Assembly (NCBI GenBank): GCA_907163375.1
Contig: CAJQUW010008702.1
Span: forward strand, 62,001-126,000
From: Prostheceraeus crozeri
Taxonomy: Eukaryota > Platyhelminthes > Polycladida > Euryleptidae
Length of the DNA stretch: 64,000 bases
Direction of reading: 5' to 3'
The notes under the pieces were generated by a model that worked only from the letters and a program-made list of their open reading frames with translations, made no database searches and was not told the origin of the DNA. A program made the translations under genes and the position numbers. Shown here piece by piece: positions 43,788 to 56,990 of the stretch; within the stretch, counting starts at the first letter, position 1; every line of letters starts with the position of its first letter.

Positions 43788-46720
43788 ATCATGGAAATAG
43801 ATCGATTTCTAAATTAGCAGCTGAAATTACCAACAACAAGCCGCTATTGTCCATCCTAGTCTCAATAACTTGTGTTTGAATTCTCGTCAGACGAGTTACG
43901 GTCGGGAAGACGGTCGTCCATTGGGGACTTACTGTGTGTCACGTCTAATCATTTATTTTTCCATGACATTGATTTACCTGGTTAACTTAGCAATCAGCGG
44001 TAAATGCTAATTTCATAGCTAACTAAGCAGCTTATGATGATCATGAAAAATTGTTCACAAAACTTCAGTTTCCGTTGTCGATCGGAGAATTGAGTAAAGG
44101 AACAGAATGTTATCTTTGCGTCGGATATTATTTTCAACAGACGAGACAAATCGAACCGCTGTCTTTTACGTATCTCTTGCTTAATCTTTTACTATACTGA
44201 ACAAAAATTAAGACGTTCGCTTCCGTGAGGCATCAAATTGGCTGATATACATGATTTATTCAAGCTCATGGATAATACATTGCTTTTCTGCTCTACCGCT
44301 ACTACGTGCTCAGTTTTCAATCAAATGCAGACCGAAATAAGTGAATGGAGTGTACATGCTATTTTTATCGAATAGTTCTGTCGAAATAGGAACGCCTTTT
44401 CTGTAAATTATTGTAATATCTGACAGATCTAATAATCTTCTTGCAATAATCTTCTAGAAATTCTTCACTTAAAAATGATTAAAAATGAGAGAGAGAGAGA
44501 GAGAGAGAGAAAGGAAGAAAGAAAGAAAAAGGAGTCCACTCTGAAATGTTGGGAACTAAGGGCTAAAGTACATTTATGAAATCAATAGAGCAAATAAGAT
44601 GTGAGATATAATTGGGCAGTATCAAGAGATTTTGTTACTTTGGTAGAACAGCAAAAACAATTCTCCATCATATTGTTAGTGGCTTGAAGTGATTTTCTTG
44701 AAGTGCTTTGAACAGCCATTCAGCTTCGATTCATTCAGAATTCAGATAATTACACAGCAGTCGTCTTGATAAAGCAAGCCTGTCATATCTAGGGTATAGA
44801 AGATAGCAGGCTTAGGAAAAAGGAGTTCGCCTGAGAAGTTATCTTCGCTGTAACTTTTCAATCATCATTGGACTCTCTCGCAAGCATTGATGCTGTTGAA
44901 ATCGCCTTTGGACTGAAACTTGGCGAAACTCTGCTGAACTGGATGCATATTGTTTGATAGCCATGGTATTTTGTCAACAAAATGAGTCACTGAAATGAAA
45001 ATCTTCATCTGCTCATAGACAGCAAAATCTATCCGTTGGTTATAGATTGATATACAATTGTACATTTAAACAGATATTATATACAAACATGAAAGAAGCG
45101 GCGAAGAAAATGTCTCTTTTACGGAACTGAGCAATAGCGTTAAACAGAGTTTGCTGTTATTGCTCCTGTTTTCTGTGAATTTCGGTCAGGAATGCTTAGT
45201 TCGAATGCTTAGTCGAGACTTCCATAATTAGCAAGATTTAACTCAAGATCATCGCTTGCTGCTTTTAAGTCCTTATTCAAAGAACCCTCGTTGAACTGTT
45301 GACTTGGATATTGATGAATCAAGAAGCGCAGTCATTTCTGCTATAGATAGACGGGTATCAGCTTTCATGATCCACCGGTCTCTTCATTTAGATCTCTTGT
45401 TACTCGAAATCAGATTGAGATGCGAAAAGTTATAACATCGAAGTATGCAAGCCAACTCTTGAAAATGTGCAGATTTTGGTCGAAATAATTCTTTAAAATG
45501 AAATTATTCATCTCGTCTACAGGCAAGGCATACAGTGGTGCAGAAACAAGTGAAAAAGTAAACTTGGCATTCGTGAATTCAAAAGACTATTGACCTCAGC
45601 TCCATCCATACCGGGGTTGAATAGTGCCTATGTTGAATAGCAAGCTACTACTGCTATAACCTAGACACTCTGGAGCTGAAAGTGCTGTGGTTGAGCAGAG
45701 TTTGCCGCTGATACTCGGGTTTACGCCGTTAATGGCCATGAAATCTGCAACAGAAATATTAGGAATCGAAATTGAATTGCATTCTTGGAAATAAATGATG
45801 TTTTTGCTAGAGTTCCAATACACTATCATGGAAAACAATGAAACCAGGGGAAACATCGAAGCGTGACATATTCATGATATATTTCTAATTTGTTTCCGAG
45901 AATGTAATTGAAGATCGGAATTAATATTATCTTTACTTTTTCCTATGTAATGGTGGGCTATATAGAGTTGAGGATAATGCGAGCAAGTATGCATTGAAAA
46001 AACACAATTTTCACTGTATTCACGTCTATACACTGAACTTCCTGAGCGCTTGATGACAACCATTGTTTGAATTTCTGTATTCAGTTTCAATTTTTCTAAA
46101 GAGTGTTTGATCCCAGCTGAATAATTCTATCATTCTATTGTGCTTGATGAACATGAATAAATAATTCAATGGAGTCAATGAAGACGTTTATAACGTGAGT
46201 AATTAGGAACTATTGCAAAGTCTGTCATTGCATCCATCTCATTACCCGTTGAAGTAGGCTGTAACAACGTGAATAATATATTGTATCTTTTATCATGCTT
46301 CTTACTATGTCTCTATTATCTTTCTTCCCATCAGCCATTATTCTCGGGAATGCCAAAATTTGCATTTGCTTAATTATCTTGTGAGGCTAGGAGATAGCAG
46401 GAACACTATTTATTTGAAGCTTAGTTGTTCATCAATCATCATGACTTATCAATGTGTTAAATAGAGTACAAGGATATCAATTGCTGTCAATCCAACACAT
46501 CGAAGAAATGACAATTCGTAAAAAATTCTAGGTGTCAGAAAGTCACTTAGTTGAAGTGATAAATCATATTTCACAAATTAATCGTTTTCGTTTTTGTGTG
46601 CTTTTTGAGTTGTTCCATTCGTAGACTCAATGGCGCCGCACAAGGGAAAGGAAATATTCGCATCGCTCATAAGAGAATCTATTTGATTATGTATTATCGA
46701 GCGCTTGTCTAGTCGAGCGC
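43788..46720. other. Intergenic; (GA)n microsatellite at 44487-44510
   Basis: Apart from twelve GA dinucleotide repeats followed by a purine run, nothing was recognised in these 2.9 kb. Confidence 0.5.
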
Positions 46721-46723
46721 TGG

Positions 46724-46900
46724 TCTTCGTGGCGCAGTGGTTTAGTGCTTGGACTAACGATCTTTCGGTCCATAGGTCGAGCCCGAAAGTGTCACTGGAA
46801 GTTGTCAGGAAGGGCATTCGGGCTAAAAGATCACAACGCTCCAGTCAAAAGTCTGACTATGTCAGCAACGTCGAAGTAGTGACGTTACAACATCATCAAT
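46724..46900 (+). repeat. tRNA-derived SINE
   Basis: An A box TGGCGCAGTGG (46730-46740) and a B box AGGTCGAGCCC (46774-46784) are spaced as in a tRNA gene, followed by GTCAGGAAGGGCATTCGGGC. That last word is close to the conserved tail of several animal tRNA-SINEs with RTE-like 3' ends. No intact acceptor stem is present, so this is a SINE and not a tRNA gene. The 3' limit is approximate. Confidence 0.6.
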
Positions 46901-47473
46901 ATCGAATGCTTGTCTATGTGAATCATGGCAATGAGAAGTGTCATATTTTGTGATTTAGAACGGCTTAATACATAGGAAGATATCTTTTGAAATAATATGG
47001 AGTATTTATATGGATAGCACTTTTGTCTTGAGTGTAACAAGGTACATGTATTCTCCCACGAGCTCTGTGATACCAACAATGACCACTGGGTTGAATGCTT
47101 CCAGATCATGTGATCGTGTGCAACAGCATCGACTGTGATGGCGACAGTGAAATCGTTCATACTTCGAAACGAATAATTAATCAATCAGCTTTACTTCATA
47201 AACATAGTTAACTATGTATTGGATATCAAGCGATATTTGACAGCATTATCAATATAAGAAACGAAAGCCGCGCTAATCATTGGATCACTGAGATTATTGG
47301 AAGACTATAGATAATATCTGCACTAAGCTATGAGTTTTCTTGAGTTTTTTTCAGTTATGTAATTGATATACTGCATTTAGACAAATAACAATTTTTAAAG
47401 TACAAGGGAAAGTAGAAGTAAAAAAAACAGTAAAAGTAACTACAGCATGTCAAGATGTGACAAAGTGGGACCT

Positions 47474-48130
47474 CTAACGATGCAGTTTATAATGCAATTC
47501 GCATTTCACACTTGGATTGCCGTGCTGATCCTTTGATGGAGATAGGATCCGGCTCCTTCCTCCCCCGTCGCTTTTCGAAGACGCTTCCCAAGTGGCTTCA
47601 TTATTTTTGCAGCACATGGTCCATAGGAACCGAAGGTTTCTATTCCGACGGGAACAAAGATGTAGCGTTCCCCTATTTCGTGATATTTTCCTATACTTTC
47701 CTCTCTTCGGCTGCATTGGCAACGGCTCCTTTACAGGCGATGTTTGAATAGGAAAGAATCAAGTTGTGACTACCCCGTGACATCCCAGACAAGACAGCGG
47801 TCTCGTTCCCACTTAAGCAGGGTTAGACCATCAGGGCGTTTGTTGTCTCGCTTGAAAAGACCCACCGGTTCAGTTGTATTTGGCATTCCAGCAGAAACCA
47901 ATGCTCGAGATATAATTTCGTTAACGTAGTCCCTGGAAGCGACCACTGGTTTTCTAGCATACCAAAGGATGCTGGCTATGAATGTCTATAGTTTCACCAC
48001 ACACACATGGTTTTTCCTCACAAACTGGCACGGCGAGTCTTAGTGAGCAAGCAATTGCGAATTGTTCATCAGTCATTAAGAGACCTAGTGAAGCGACCTA
48101 GTGATGGGATATGCGTACATGCTCCGGGAG
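47474..48130 (-). pseudogene. Decayed LINE restriction-like endonuclease
   Basis: The minus-strand reading, across several frames, gives GLFKRDNKRPDGLTLLKWER, then CLVWDVTG, then RYIFVPVGIETFGSYG, KATGEEGAGSYLHQRI and STAIQV-NANCIINC. This parallels GLSRDDGKRPDG, ALMWDFTC, FCFCPFAMETLGAWG and LKQRLSLAVQRGNATSIMSC in the ORF at 30404-31621. It is the same protein family but an old, broken copy. The putative catalytic Asp positions (RPDG, VWDV) are still visible. Confidence 0.65.
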
Positions 48131-48149
48131 TTGAACGTCCCTTAGATAT

Positions 48150-50814
48150 CTTATATTAATCATAGATGTTCCTGTTAATAAGTTCCACGAAGCAGGTAAT
48201 TATTTTCCTGGTTGAAAATTATTAACCTGGTGCAGACGTCTATGAAAAAAGTCATGCATTATAACATATAATTTAAATTTCTTCGGTCATTTTATTTGTC
48301 ATAACAACCTCGAGCCTTTGGCTCTCGGTAATTATAGCAATAATGACCTCAAATCTGTACATTATCTATTACTTATGGCATGTCTGAATATCTACAAAAA
48401 TGGAACATGGCAGCAGCGTGATTGAATTTTGAAGGTGTCAACGGTGTGGATCGTGATTAAGGTTTTACAGGTATGTCACCATAACTGTTTTTGACTTTTG
48501 TAAGTAGAGTGAACTTCAGCATTCACTACTATGAGAGAAATCATTTACATACATGTACATTGTATCTCTCATATTTATCTTATAAAATATCACTTGGAGA
48601 AGCTTAGAAGCAAGTATGCTGAAAAATGTAGGCACCGCAACGAATTTTTAAGAACCTACTGTGACCGCAAGATTTAGAGTAACACAAAGACTGTACCCCT
48701 CAGACCAGCCGAAAGTAATGCCGTTTCACTGTGATAGGAAAAAATAAGGGGTCGTTCTTTTCTCATTATGTGTATATAGTTAAAACAGCTTACTTTTCTG
48801 TAACTTTCGTGAAGACGTTGAGTAATTATTATTAGCTAAATGTACATGCAAAGCCGTGCCTGAATAAAAAACCCCTTGACGATTATCGAGGCGCATTTTT
48901 CCTTGGAATGACTGTTCGGCAATTCGTAAACGTATTAGTGTACTTCCAAACAGTTGTGTCTTTGAATTATATCATTCCCGGCAAAAAACGGAAAAACAAC
49001 AAAAATTAATGAATTTTTCACATGCGTTGTAACTAAGGAAGTTGTGCCATCTTCCTTGCTGCCCCTGTTCCACTGCCGGGGCAAGTCTCTTCTCTTCTTC
49101 CAAGGTTCGTACCTCATTTTCTCATGTCAATACCTCTCCTGCCGTTTTGGACAGCTCCCATGACTTTTCTGTGCTTTGCGATAAAGTTGATGGAGGACAT
49201 GACCTCCGCTAGATCCCACTTTCAGCCAAAGTAACTTTGCTTTCAGCCCACAGGTGGACCCGAGCATATGGCCTCATCACGAAGAAAAGTCAACATTGAC
49301 TGCAGCCTTTCTGACCTTATATTTCTCCACAATATATGTCAGCGACAATCGCAATCTGTTCCTTTTACTATGCAGAGCAGAACTGCATACTATACTTACC
49401 ACTCTTACTATACCAAGCCACTTCCACATCATTTTGCTGACCTTGGGTTCGATAATCTACATTCTGGATAGGGAGACCTCATAATTCTGAAGTAGATGAC
49501 AGTCTATCACAATTTCATTTCATTACTAGATAAAATCATCGGTTAACTTCGCTAAATTATCATTAGGATTAAACGTTTCTACATGAAGTCTATTCACGTT
49601 TCTCTTATACTACTCTTTTGTAGATGCAGCACCATCCTTTTGGAGGATCGATTTCTGCTCGGCTGATAATAGACCTACCAAAATGTTTAATGCATCACAT
49701 TTTCAGTGTGGATGTGACAATCTGTTGCATGTGGATCCAGGGAGATAAGCAATTGCAGTATATTTTCCATTTATATGCAGTATTAACTTCGCAGATCAAT
49801 GCCTTCTGACGTCGAAGGAGATGAGGTTTCACTGTTGTTTTTACAAAATGCATAAGAGGTATTAGTAAGCTGGTAATTACTCCTCTTGGCGACATTGTTA
49901 GAACAATAAAATGTAGATTGCTTCTTCAGTGGATTGACGAAATTGATTCAATATCATAGGATGACTGATTCAAGTCTTTTTGACTCGCCATAGATATCGT
50001 GGCTAGATTTTTTCATTTTCTAATTACTGATGTTTGTGATAATTTCTAAATTGCAGGATTTAGGGAGATTGCAGGATTTTGCCTCGTGCATTTGAATCGG
50101 TGATCTTATAAATTCTTTGTCATCTAAATCATGTCTTTTGCGGATTCTGTCAAATAATTCCCTAATAAGTGTACACAAGATACTGTTGTTAGAGCACGTA
50201 TCTGAATGTTCAGTAAAAATACGATTCATTCTAATAAAAAATGCGAAAAAGAAGCAGGAAATAGATTTTATCAAATCATCCTACAGCAGACATTGCGATT
50301 GGAGATAGCTGGACAATGTAATGTGTCTTGAAATATCATTCTTGTACATCTGTCTTTCATCATGAATTTTCGACAGATAGATGAAAACTAAAAGATTCTG
50401 AATTCATTTGATCACTGCATTAGATGTAGCAGCAGAACATGAATAAAATGCTCTCAGACTATTCCAAAAATATCATGTAATTCTGAGAATGATGTTTGTC
50501 AAATATGTCAAATTTCTCGATTGCGAGTACAGCCTATAAACAAATAGGAATTTCTGTACAAAAAAAGTGGTTTGAGTAAAGAATATTCTTGCTTCGCGTC
50601 ATAGTTTGCTATCGCAGAACACAATGAATACTACAAACTTCAAAACTACATGCAAGAATGTGTAATGTCACAAAAACTACCTGAAGTGTAAATTTAAGTG
50701 AAACTTCGATTGTTGAGCAGAAATGTCATTTATATTTATTAAAACATCATCGTAAGTAATGTCCAACCCTGTCCATGTCTCCAATTGACAAATTCATTGA
50801 AGTGCAACATCAAC
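48150..50814. other. Intergenic, nothing recognised
   Basis: Short frames near 48935-49117, 49254-49484, 49624-49809 and 50020-50274 have no recognisable content. Confidence 0.45.
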
Positions 50815-52702
50815 CAAGGCTGGGTCTTGGGTTCACTCTTGGGTTTTGGGTAGTCTTGGGGGTACCCAAGAATCTTGGGGTGCAGACCCAAGAGCCTGGG
50901 TAACCCCCAAGAGTGAAGAAATTGACCATGAATGATCATTTGAGGTTTTCTTGGGAAAATTCTGCCAAATTATATGACCACATCATGTCAAAGCAAGTCA
51001 TCTACATGTAAAATTACATGTATGTACACGTAAATATGTAACCTACTTCAACCACACGATTGGTCTTTCTAAGATAAAACTGTGCTATCATCAACTTTGA
51101 TATAGACCTACCGTAAATGTCTATCTGATGGTTTGTTTAATTAGCTTTTTAAGCAACGCTCTGATTACCTATGGCTTCTTGTGAATTTAATCCGTTAAAC
51201 TAATATATAATACATATTCTGTTAGACAGAATTTTGTATATATTATTCTGCGTGAAATATAACAAATAATAAATGAAAAACTGCAATGCATGAAACCAAT
51301 ACCTTTATAACGCTGATGCTATTAAAATGGTAGCCTACAACAATTCGTAGATAAATTGCTTCATATAGCCTCTTGTCTTGAAAGTTAAAAACTTCGGCCT
51401 ATATTGTTTATTCTACTATAAAGCTACATGTATTAGAAATAGAAAGACATCGGTATCATTTAATGCAGTGACATTCTTTGATGATTGCCTTTTACGATTA
51501 GTACAAATATCGTTATATCTACATTTGTGCTATTTTCATCTTATACGTGGCTGTCGATAGCATTTATGTTTAGGAATTAAGACAGATTGAAATACTATCC
51601 ATTGAGAGAGGCCACAAAACCAGGTATTGGCTAAATTCGAATTTCTATTAGGCAAGGCCTTTCAACCGGCCCAGCCGGTCATCGTCAGGCAAGTGACTCC
51701 AGACAACAGACTGGTCACTCACCAACAGTCGCAAAGCACAGCTCACTTGACAGGTTGCAGCATCAAAAAATTACAGCATAGAAATTGAAGACAGGCTTAA
51801 GAAAATAGAGACTGTAAACATGAAATAAATGGAAATCATACTACTACAGAGGAGGAGATAAGTAACAAAGCATAGCAAACAAAAGCAAGAATTGGAAAGA
51901 AAGTCAAAGTTACCGAAACCAAAGATCACTGATGCGGTGCTTGGTTCAGATTGAAATAACTATTCATCGTGCTTGTAGTCTTTTTTGTGCAGTGTTCTGC
52001 AGCACCATTAATCATTTAAGCTCATTGCTAGAGTCAGGGATAGTTTAATCATATTTTGAATACTTTTATTAAGTCAATGATTGCATATTGATTAAGTCAA
52101 TGATGCAAGCAATTCATATTATGATTTCATTACACTCCAAGTATAGTTGAATAACCGACAAAATTATATATACTGTACATATATAGACCAAAAATTGATT
52201 ACAGGTACTTACAAAACAAGAATGCACTGTATCTATGAATACTTTATTATCATGAATCAGAAATTACGAGGCCTACAGAGTAACACTAAAGTAGCTTAGT
52301 CATGTATGTTGTTCCAATTAAGAAATTATTATGCTGTAGACGTAAACAGGGTTGATGATATTAAGCCCAGAGATAACCTATGCCGATAATTAAAACTTTT
52401 AGCTGAATGTTAATATGACTTCAATTCCGCAATAACAAATTCATGTAGTAAATAGTACATTATGAAAATATGAACATTAAATACATATTAATTGGATAGC
52501 AATATGTACAATATGGTATGATTCAAAATATCTTCATGCAATTTTAAATCTCAAACAAAATTCCAAACATGTTCTGGAAATTGTTGTTTGACAGAAATAG
52601 CCACTATTGGGTCCAATCTTGGGGGTACCCAAGATTAGACCCAAGATTAATCTTGACCTTGGGTCTTGGGGTTACTCAAGCCCAAGATTGGACCCAACCT
52701 TG
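50815..52702. repeat. Inverted-repeat element rich in CTTGGGT
   Basis: CAAGGCTGGGTCTTGGG (50815-50831) faces GGACCCAACCTTG (ending 52702), whose inverse is CAAGGTTGGGTCC. About 100 bp at each end is crowded with CTTGGG/CCCAAG words, including GGGGGTACCCAAGA in both ends. The 8-bp flanks do not match, so these may be two solo ends rather than one element. Confidence 0.5.
51652..51695 (-). ncRNA. Hammerhead-like motif with intact core
   Basis: On the minus strand: core CTGACGA (complement of 51682-51688), one T, helix II GACCGGC/GCCGGTT (7 bp with one G-T pair) and loop TGG, then GAAA (complement of 51660-51663). The loopless palindrome AGGCCT is helix III, and T is at the cleavage position. 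Helix I is only GC/GC by clear pairing. It has the same plan as the copies at 21-24 kb with an unrelated helix II. Confidence 0.5.
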
Positions 52703-52962
52703 CCTGAACCGCTTTCTCAAGCGATTTGATCTTTTCGGGGATCATTCAGGGTTGTTCCAGATCTAAAGCTAAGTTTTCATGATTTAAAGGACTTAAATGC
52801 TTGGTTTCTTAAAAAACATGATTGATTTCTTTTATGTTTGACTGTCTTTTCAGATTTATTTAAACTGACAAACTTTGATAACTTAATAACGGCTCACGCA
52901 TGTCTCTCATTCGTTGGTTTTTATACAAATTTGACAATTATGCATTGATGCATTAATGTCAA

Positions 52963-53203
52963 CCCTTTCATGCATATTGGGTGTTTTTGAGGACATTTCG
53001 ACCCGCATATTTTTGAACAATTTTGCGCAGCAATGTTGATACCAAGGCGACAATAATTTGAAACCAAAAGAAAGAAGAGATCATTGAGATTCAAATGGCA
53101 CCTCTCCCAACTTCGTACGATCGATAGAACGCCAGCAAATTGCATTTGAAGAAATTTTTTTCAAAAAAACTTTAATTTTGAAAATAATTTATACGTGAAA
53201 GGG
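52963..53203. mobile_element. piggyBac-type MITE
   Basis: Left CCCTTTCATGCAT (52963-52975); inverse of the right CCCTTTCACGTAT (11 of 13 equal). TTAA follows on the right (53204-53207) and TCAA, one change from TTAA, precedes on the left. It is 241 bp with no coding sequence. Confidence 0.6.
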
Positions 53204-53526
53204 TTAATTAAGGCAATTTCCTCAAAAGCTGTATTTTTCTACGTAAGGTGAAGTTAAAAATTAGATTAGTTGAACAGTTGCATTATAAAAAGAGCAAAGA
53301 GAACAATACACTGTATATGCCTGGCCGAGAACGTTGCCACGAAACATCGGCCACAACTACTCAAACCAACTTAAAGGTTTCGCCTCACATGTTGGTCCAC
53401 TACGAAGTTTCACACTCTGATAGGCTAAGTGATCTCCAAACTGGACTCTCATTTCTTACGCTTCATTGGTTTAACGAATTTTCACTTCGCGGTGAATTCC
53501 TGCTGATTTTTGTGACCAAGCATTAA

Positions 53527-55490
53527 TAGAATAGAATAGAATAGAATGCGTATATATTTTCAAATAAGAATTATTGAATACATTATGTTGCGGGATGCTG
53601 AGGTTGTCCAAAGAAAAGAAAAATAAACAATCAAGAAAAAATATTACATACATGCATTTCGAGACATCGCGTAAATCTTTCAGTCAAAGCAGGTTGTTGA
53701 ACAATAGACATGAATATGGGAAGAAGGTTCGCAGTCTCCTCTCAGTATGACAATAAGGTACAATAAAGTGAGTTTTCATCCTTGACCTAACAGGGATAGA
53801 ATAATGCAAAGGATGGTCTTGATATGTCTCGCATTTCAACAAATACTCCAAAGATGCTTTCTTAAAACGAGATTCGATACTAGTGAAATCTTTACAAATG
53901 CATTTACTACCACATATTAAGCGATGAGCTCTGTTTTGAAAACGTTCAAGCGTCAACATGTGAGTATCACTGAGGCGACCGTAGACTGGAGAAGCGTACA
54001 TAATCAGTGAAGTTATCAAAGAATGATATACGAGTTTTAAGTCTTTCACATTCAAGAATGTCTTTAACATGCAAATTACATACAAACTTGAGAAGCCTTG
54101 CGTATTACATTTGAAATTTGACAACCCCAGGTTAACTTCGTATTTATGATGAAGCCAAGAATGTTTACATTGTCAATGTTAGGGTTGAATGCAGAGCAGG
54201 AGTGATCCTGTGAGCGCCCAAAACAAAGCCTATAGCACTTTGATTGATTGATGAAGAGACCCATATTTTTTATGCATGACTCAACATTACTTATGCATGA
54301 AGTATGTGAGGAGCGTGAACTGTCTATGGTTTCTATCACTGTCACGTCATCAGCATATAGAACAATTTTCGCCTCCTTGCATTCCATGAGAAGTTTTCCC
54401 ATAAATGCTGAGAAAAGGTACGGGCCCATTACAGATCCCTGTGGGACTCCGGAAGAGGCCACAAAAATAGGACCCGCATATCCATCCAATGAAACATACT
54501 GTTGCCTCCCATGCAGATAAGACATCAGCCATTTCAAGAAACCTTGATTAATACCGCTTTTGTTGAGATGGTTGATCAGCTTATTATACTGAATTTTATC
54601 AAATGCCTTTGTTAGATCCAGACAAAAGACATGCACAGCTTGAGTTAATCTTGAGTCGAGTGATGCCGAGACAGTATCGATGATGTCAACCAAGGCACTC
54701 GTTGTTGATCCGTGCGGACGAAAGGCATGCTGTTGTTTTCCGTATAAATTGATTAAATCACCCTTGAAGCGATCCATAATTAGTGATTCAAAAACCTTCG
54801 ATATCGCTGATAGTATAGTAATAGTTCTAAAGTCCAAAATTGAAGGTTTGCTTTTCTTTGGTAATGGACGAATGTAACCAAGCTTTAACAATGATGGAAA
54901 GGTCCTCTCATTGATAGATCTGTTTATAATTTTACTTAAGGGAACACATAACCAAGCAGCACCATCTCGCAAAAGTCTTGGAGCCACATAATTCACATTC
55001 AGTAAAATCGTCAGTAAAATAGTTATTTGAAAAACTTTGCAAAGGCACATCATCATCATAATTTTGGTTACTATGAAGTTCTTTAGACAATGACATCAAA
55101 AAGCTCTCCATACCATTGAAAGAATTAATAATGCTTTTGTAATTCTAATTCTATAATGCTAACATGCTAATTGTAATTCTAATAAAATGCTTTTGTTATT
55201 CCGAATGTGGTTGACAACATTCCAAGAATCCTTGCCTGTTTTGGTGTCACGTTTTACCCAAGACTCTTTCGCTTTTGCTATCTCCTCGTGTATTTTTACT
55301 TTTAGATGTTGAAAAGAAGACCAGTCTTTCCTACGAAAAGCATCCCATCGTTTTGTGATCAATGGTTTCAAAAGCGGGGTGACCCATGGCTTGTCTCTGC
55401 ACGACATTGTGACACTCTCGCATGGGATGTGTGATAATGCGTTGTAGTACATGCCATAAAACTGTAAGCACATGTCTATACACATACCTT
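53527..55490 (-). mobile_element. CR1-type LINE with microsatellite 3' tail
   Basis: The minus-strand element carries ORF2 parts at 53684-55485 and ends in a short ATTCT repeat (TAGAA repeats on the plus strand, 53527-53547). CR1-like LINEs end in such short repeats rather than poly(A). The 5' side meets piggyBac-like sequence near 55490. A piece of LINE endonuclease in the same orientation lies at 57556-57760. Confidence 0.75.
53684..55485 (-). pseudogene. CR1-type LINE ORF2: linker, reverse transcriptase, C-terminus
   Basis: The order on the minus strand is the EN-RT linker (DKPWVTPLLKPLITKRWDAF, 55159-55485), the RT (54076-55059) and the C-terminal part (53684-54124). RT motifs are FRTITILSAISKVFE, QHAFRPHGSTTSALV, FCLDLTKAFDKIQY, SSGVPQGSVMGPYLFSAFM and LYADDVTVIE with the YADD active site intact. 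The C-terminus has LERFQNRAHRLICGSKC. Breaks between 55059 and 55159 and near 54100 disrupt the ORF. The RT itself is open over 327 codons, so the copy is not very old. Confidence 0.85.
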
Positions 55491-55564
55491 ACTCTTACAT
55501 TTGTAGTTGAGAAAATATGATTTTAGATTAGAAATAATATAAGGGAAAAAGGTAGGTCGACTTA

Positions 55565-55619
55565 GAACTCGACCCTGTGTCATGCTATTTCATGGTCTGT
55601 GGCTCTAACCACTATGCCA
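55565..55619 (-). repeat. tRNA-like SINE head
   Basis: On the minus strand, A box TGGCATAGTGG (complement of 55609-55619) and B box GGGTCGAGTTC (complement of 55565-55575). The spacing is that of a tRNA gene, but no full cloverleaf is seen. Confidence 0.45.
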
Positions 55620-55742
55620 TGGAATCTTATCATAGAGTCGCAGCAATTTATTGTCTATATCTAACTTGTCTGCATTTTTCATTTCTCCTGTACATTTGAT
55701 TAAAATTACATGCTAGTTCTTTTGTTTTTCAGGATGCTACAC

Positions 55743-56990
55743 GTCAAGTACTGGAGAGAAAAGTTACGGAGTTGAAGAAGCATTAGAAAGACTGTTACAG
55801 CAGATCTCATCAGATGACGACTACGAAGACGACGAAACTCTGGATAGTGATGTTGATGACATAGTCATCGATAAGCCAACAACAATAGTATCTGATCATT
55901 CTGACGAAGATTGTGTAGACGACACTGATAGGATAATTGAATCCATGGTGGCTGAAATCCATGAAGATTACAATACGATGAAATCTCGCAGTGGCTCTGA
56001 GAAGTGGTACCGCAAACCACTACAACAAGGAGGAAGGGCAAGAATTCATAATATCATTCGAAATCAAAGTGGTCCTACTAAGCATGCTCAAAGACACTGT
56101 GGTTCATCACCTGAGGAAGCCTTCAAATTATTCATTTCTCCCAGTCTTGTTCAAAAGATAGCAGAATGCACCAATAGGGAAGCTAGCGAACGTACACATA
56201 CTTGGAAAGAAACAAATGTAGAGGAACTATATACTTTTTTCGGTCTGTTGCTTCTTGCTGGCGCTTTGCATGAGAGCAAAACACGACTGGCTGACCTCTG
56301 GAGTGTGGGCGAGGGAAGGCCAATATTCAATGATTCATTGGCCAGAGATCGATTCACTCAACTTCTACGTTATCTCCGATTTGATAATTTGATTTTCTCT
56401 CCTCTGGAGTGAAAGAAATTCTCAAGACAAATTTGCACCTTTGCGCCGTATTTTCGAAGAAATTGTGACTAAATTTCGAGCTAACTATTCACCTGGATCT
56501 GAATTGACTGTAGACGAACAGCATGTCAGTTTCCGAGGGCGCTGTCCTTCTAAAATGTTCATCCCTTCAAAGCCAGGCCGCTATGGAATAAAGTTATGTG
56601 CTTTATTTGATTCAGATAATAAAACGTAATAAACCCGAATTACCTTCGGAAATGATACCGGATTCAACTAGGCAACAATTTACCAGTGTATTCAGATTTC
56701 AAGACAAAGCAAAACAATTGTTTCCTACGTCCCGAAGAAAAATAAAGCAGTCATTCTTCTGTCGTCCAACCATCACGACAGCGACATTTGAAGTGATGAG
56801 TCAAGAAAACCTCAGATCGTTCTTGATTGCAATAAAGGAAAGTGCGGTGTGGACATACTAGACCAACTGGTGCGAAATTATAATTGCATTCAAAAAAGCA
56901 ATCGTTCATGAATTTGACTTTGTTCATGAATTTGCTGAACATCTGCTCGTACAACGCACTGGTTTTATTCCTCTACATGCATCCAGAATA
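55743..56990 (+). pseudogene. piggyBac transposase, frameshifted
   Basis: The frame is open from about 55743 to a stop at 56410-56412. It has the acidic N-terminus typical of the family (DDYEDDETLDSDVDD), then AFKLFISPSLVQKIAECTNR and NVEELYTFFGLLLLAGALHE. It ends RFTQLLRYLRFDNL. The next piece (56441-56629) has SELTVDEQHVSFRGRCPSKM and KPGRYGIKLCALFDS, which include catalytic Asp positions. The last piece, in yet another frame, reads SYVPKKNKAVILLSS and KGKCGVDILDQL. At least two frameshifts break it and the C-terminal finger is not seen. A good splice acceptor (TTCTTTTGTTTTTCAG) precedes the open frame at 55733. Confidence 0.85.

Noticed and set aside
46724..46800. Functional tRNA gene
   Set aside because: A and B boxes are present but acceptor and anticodon stems do not pair; the downstream tail is SINE-like.
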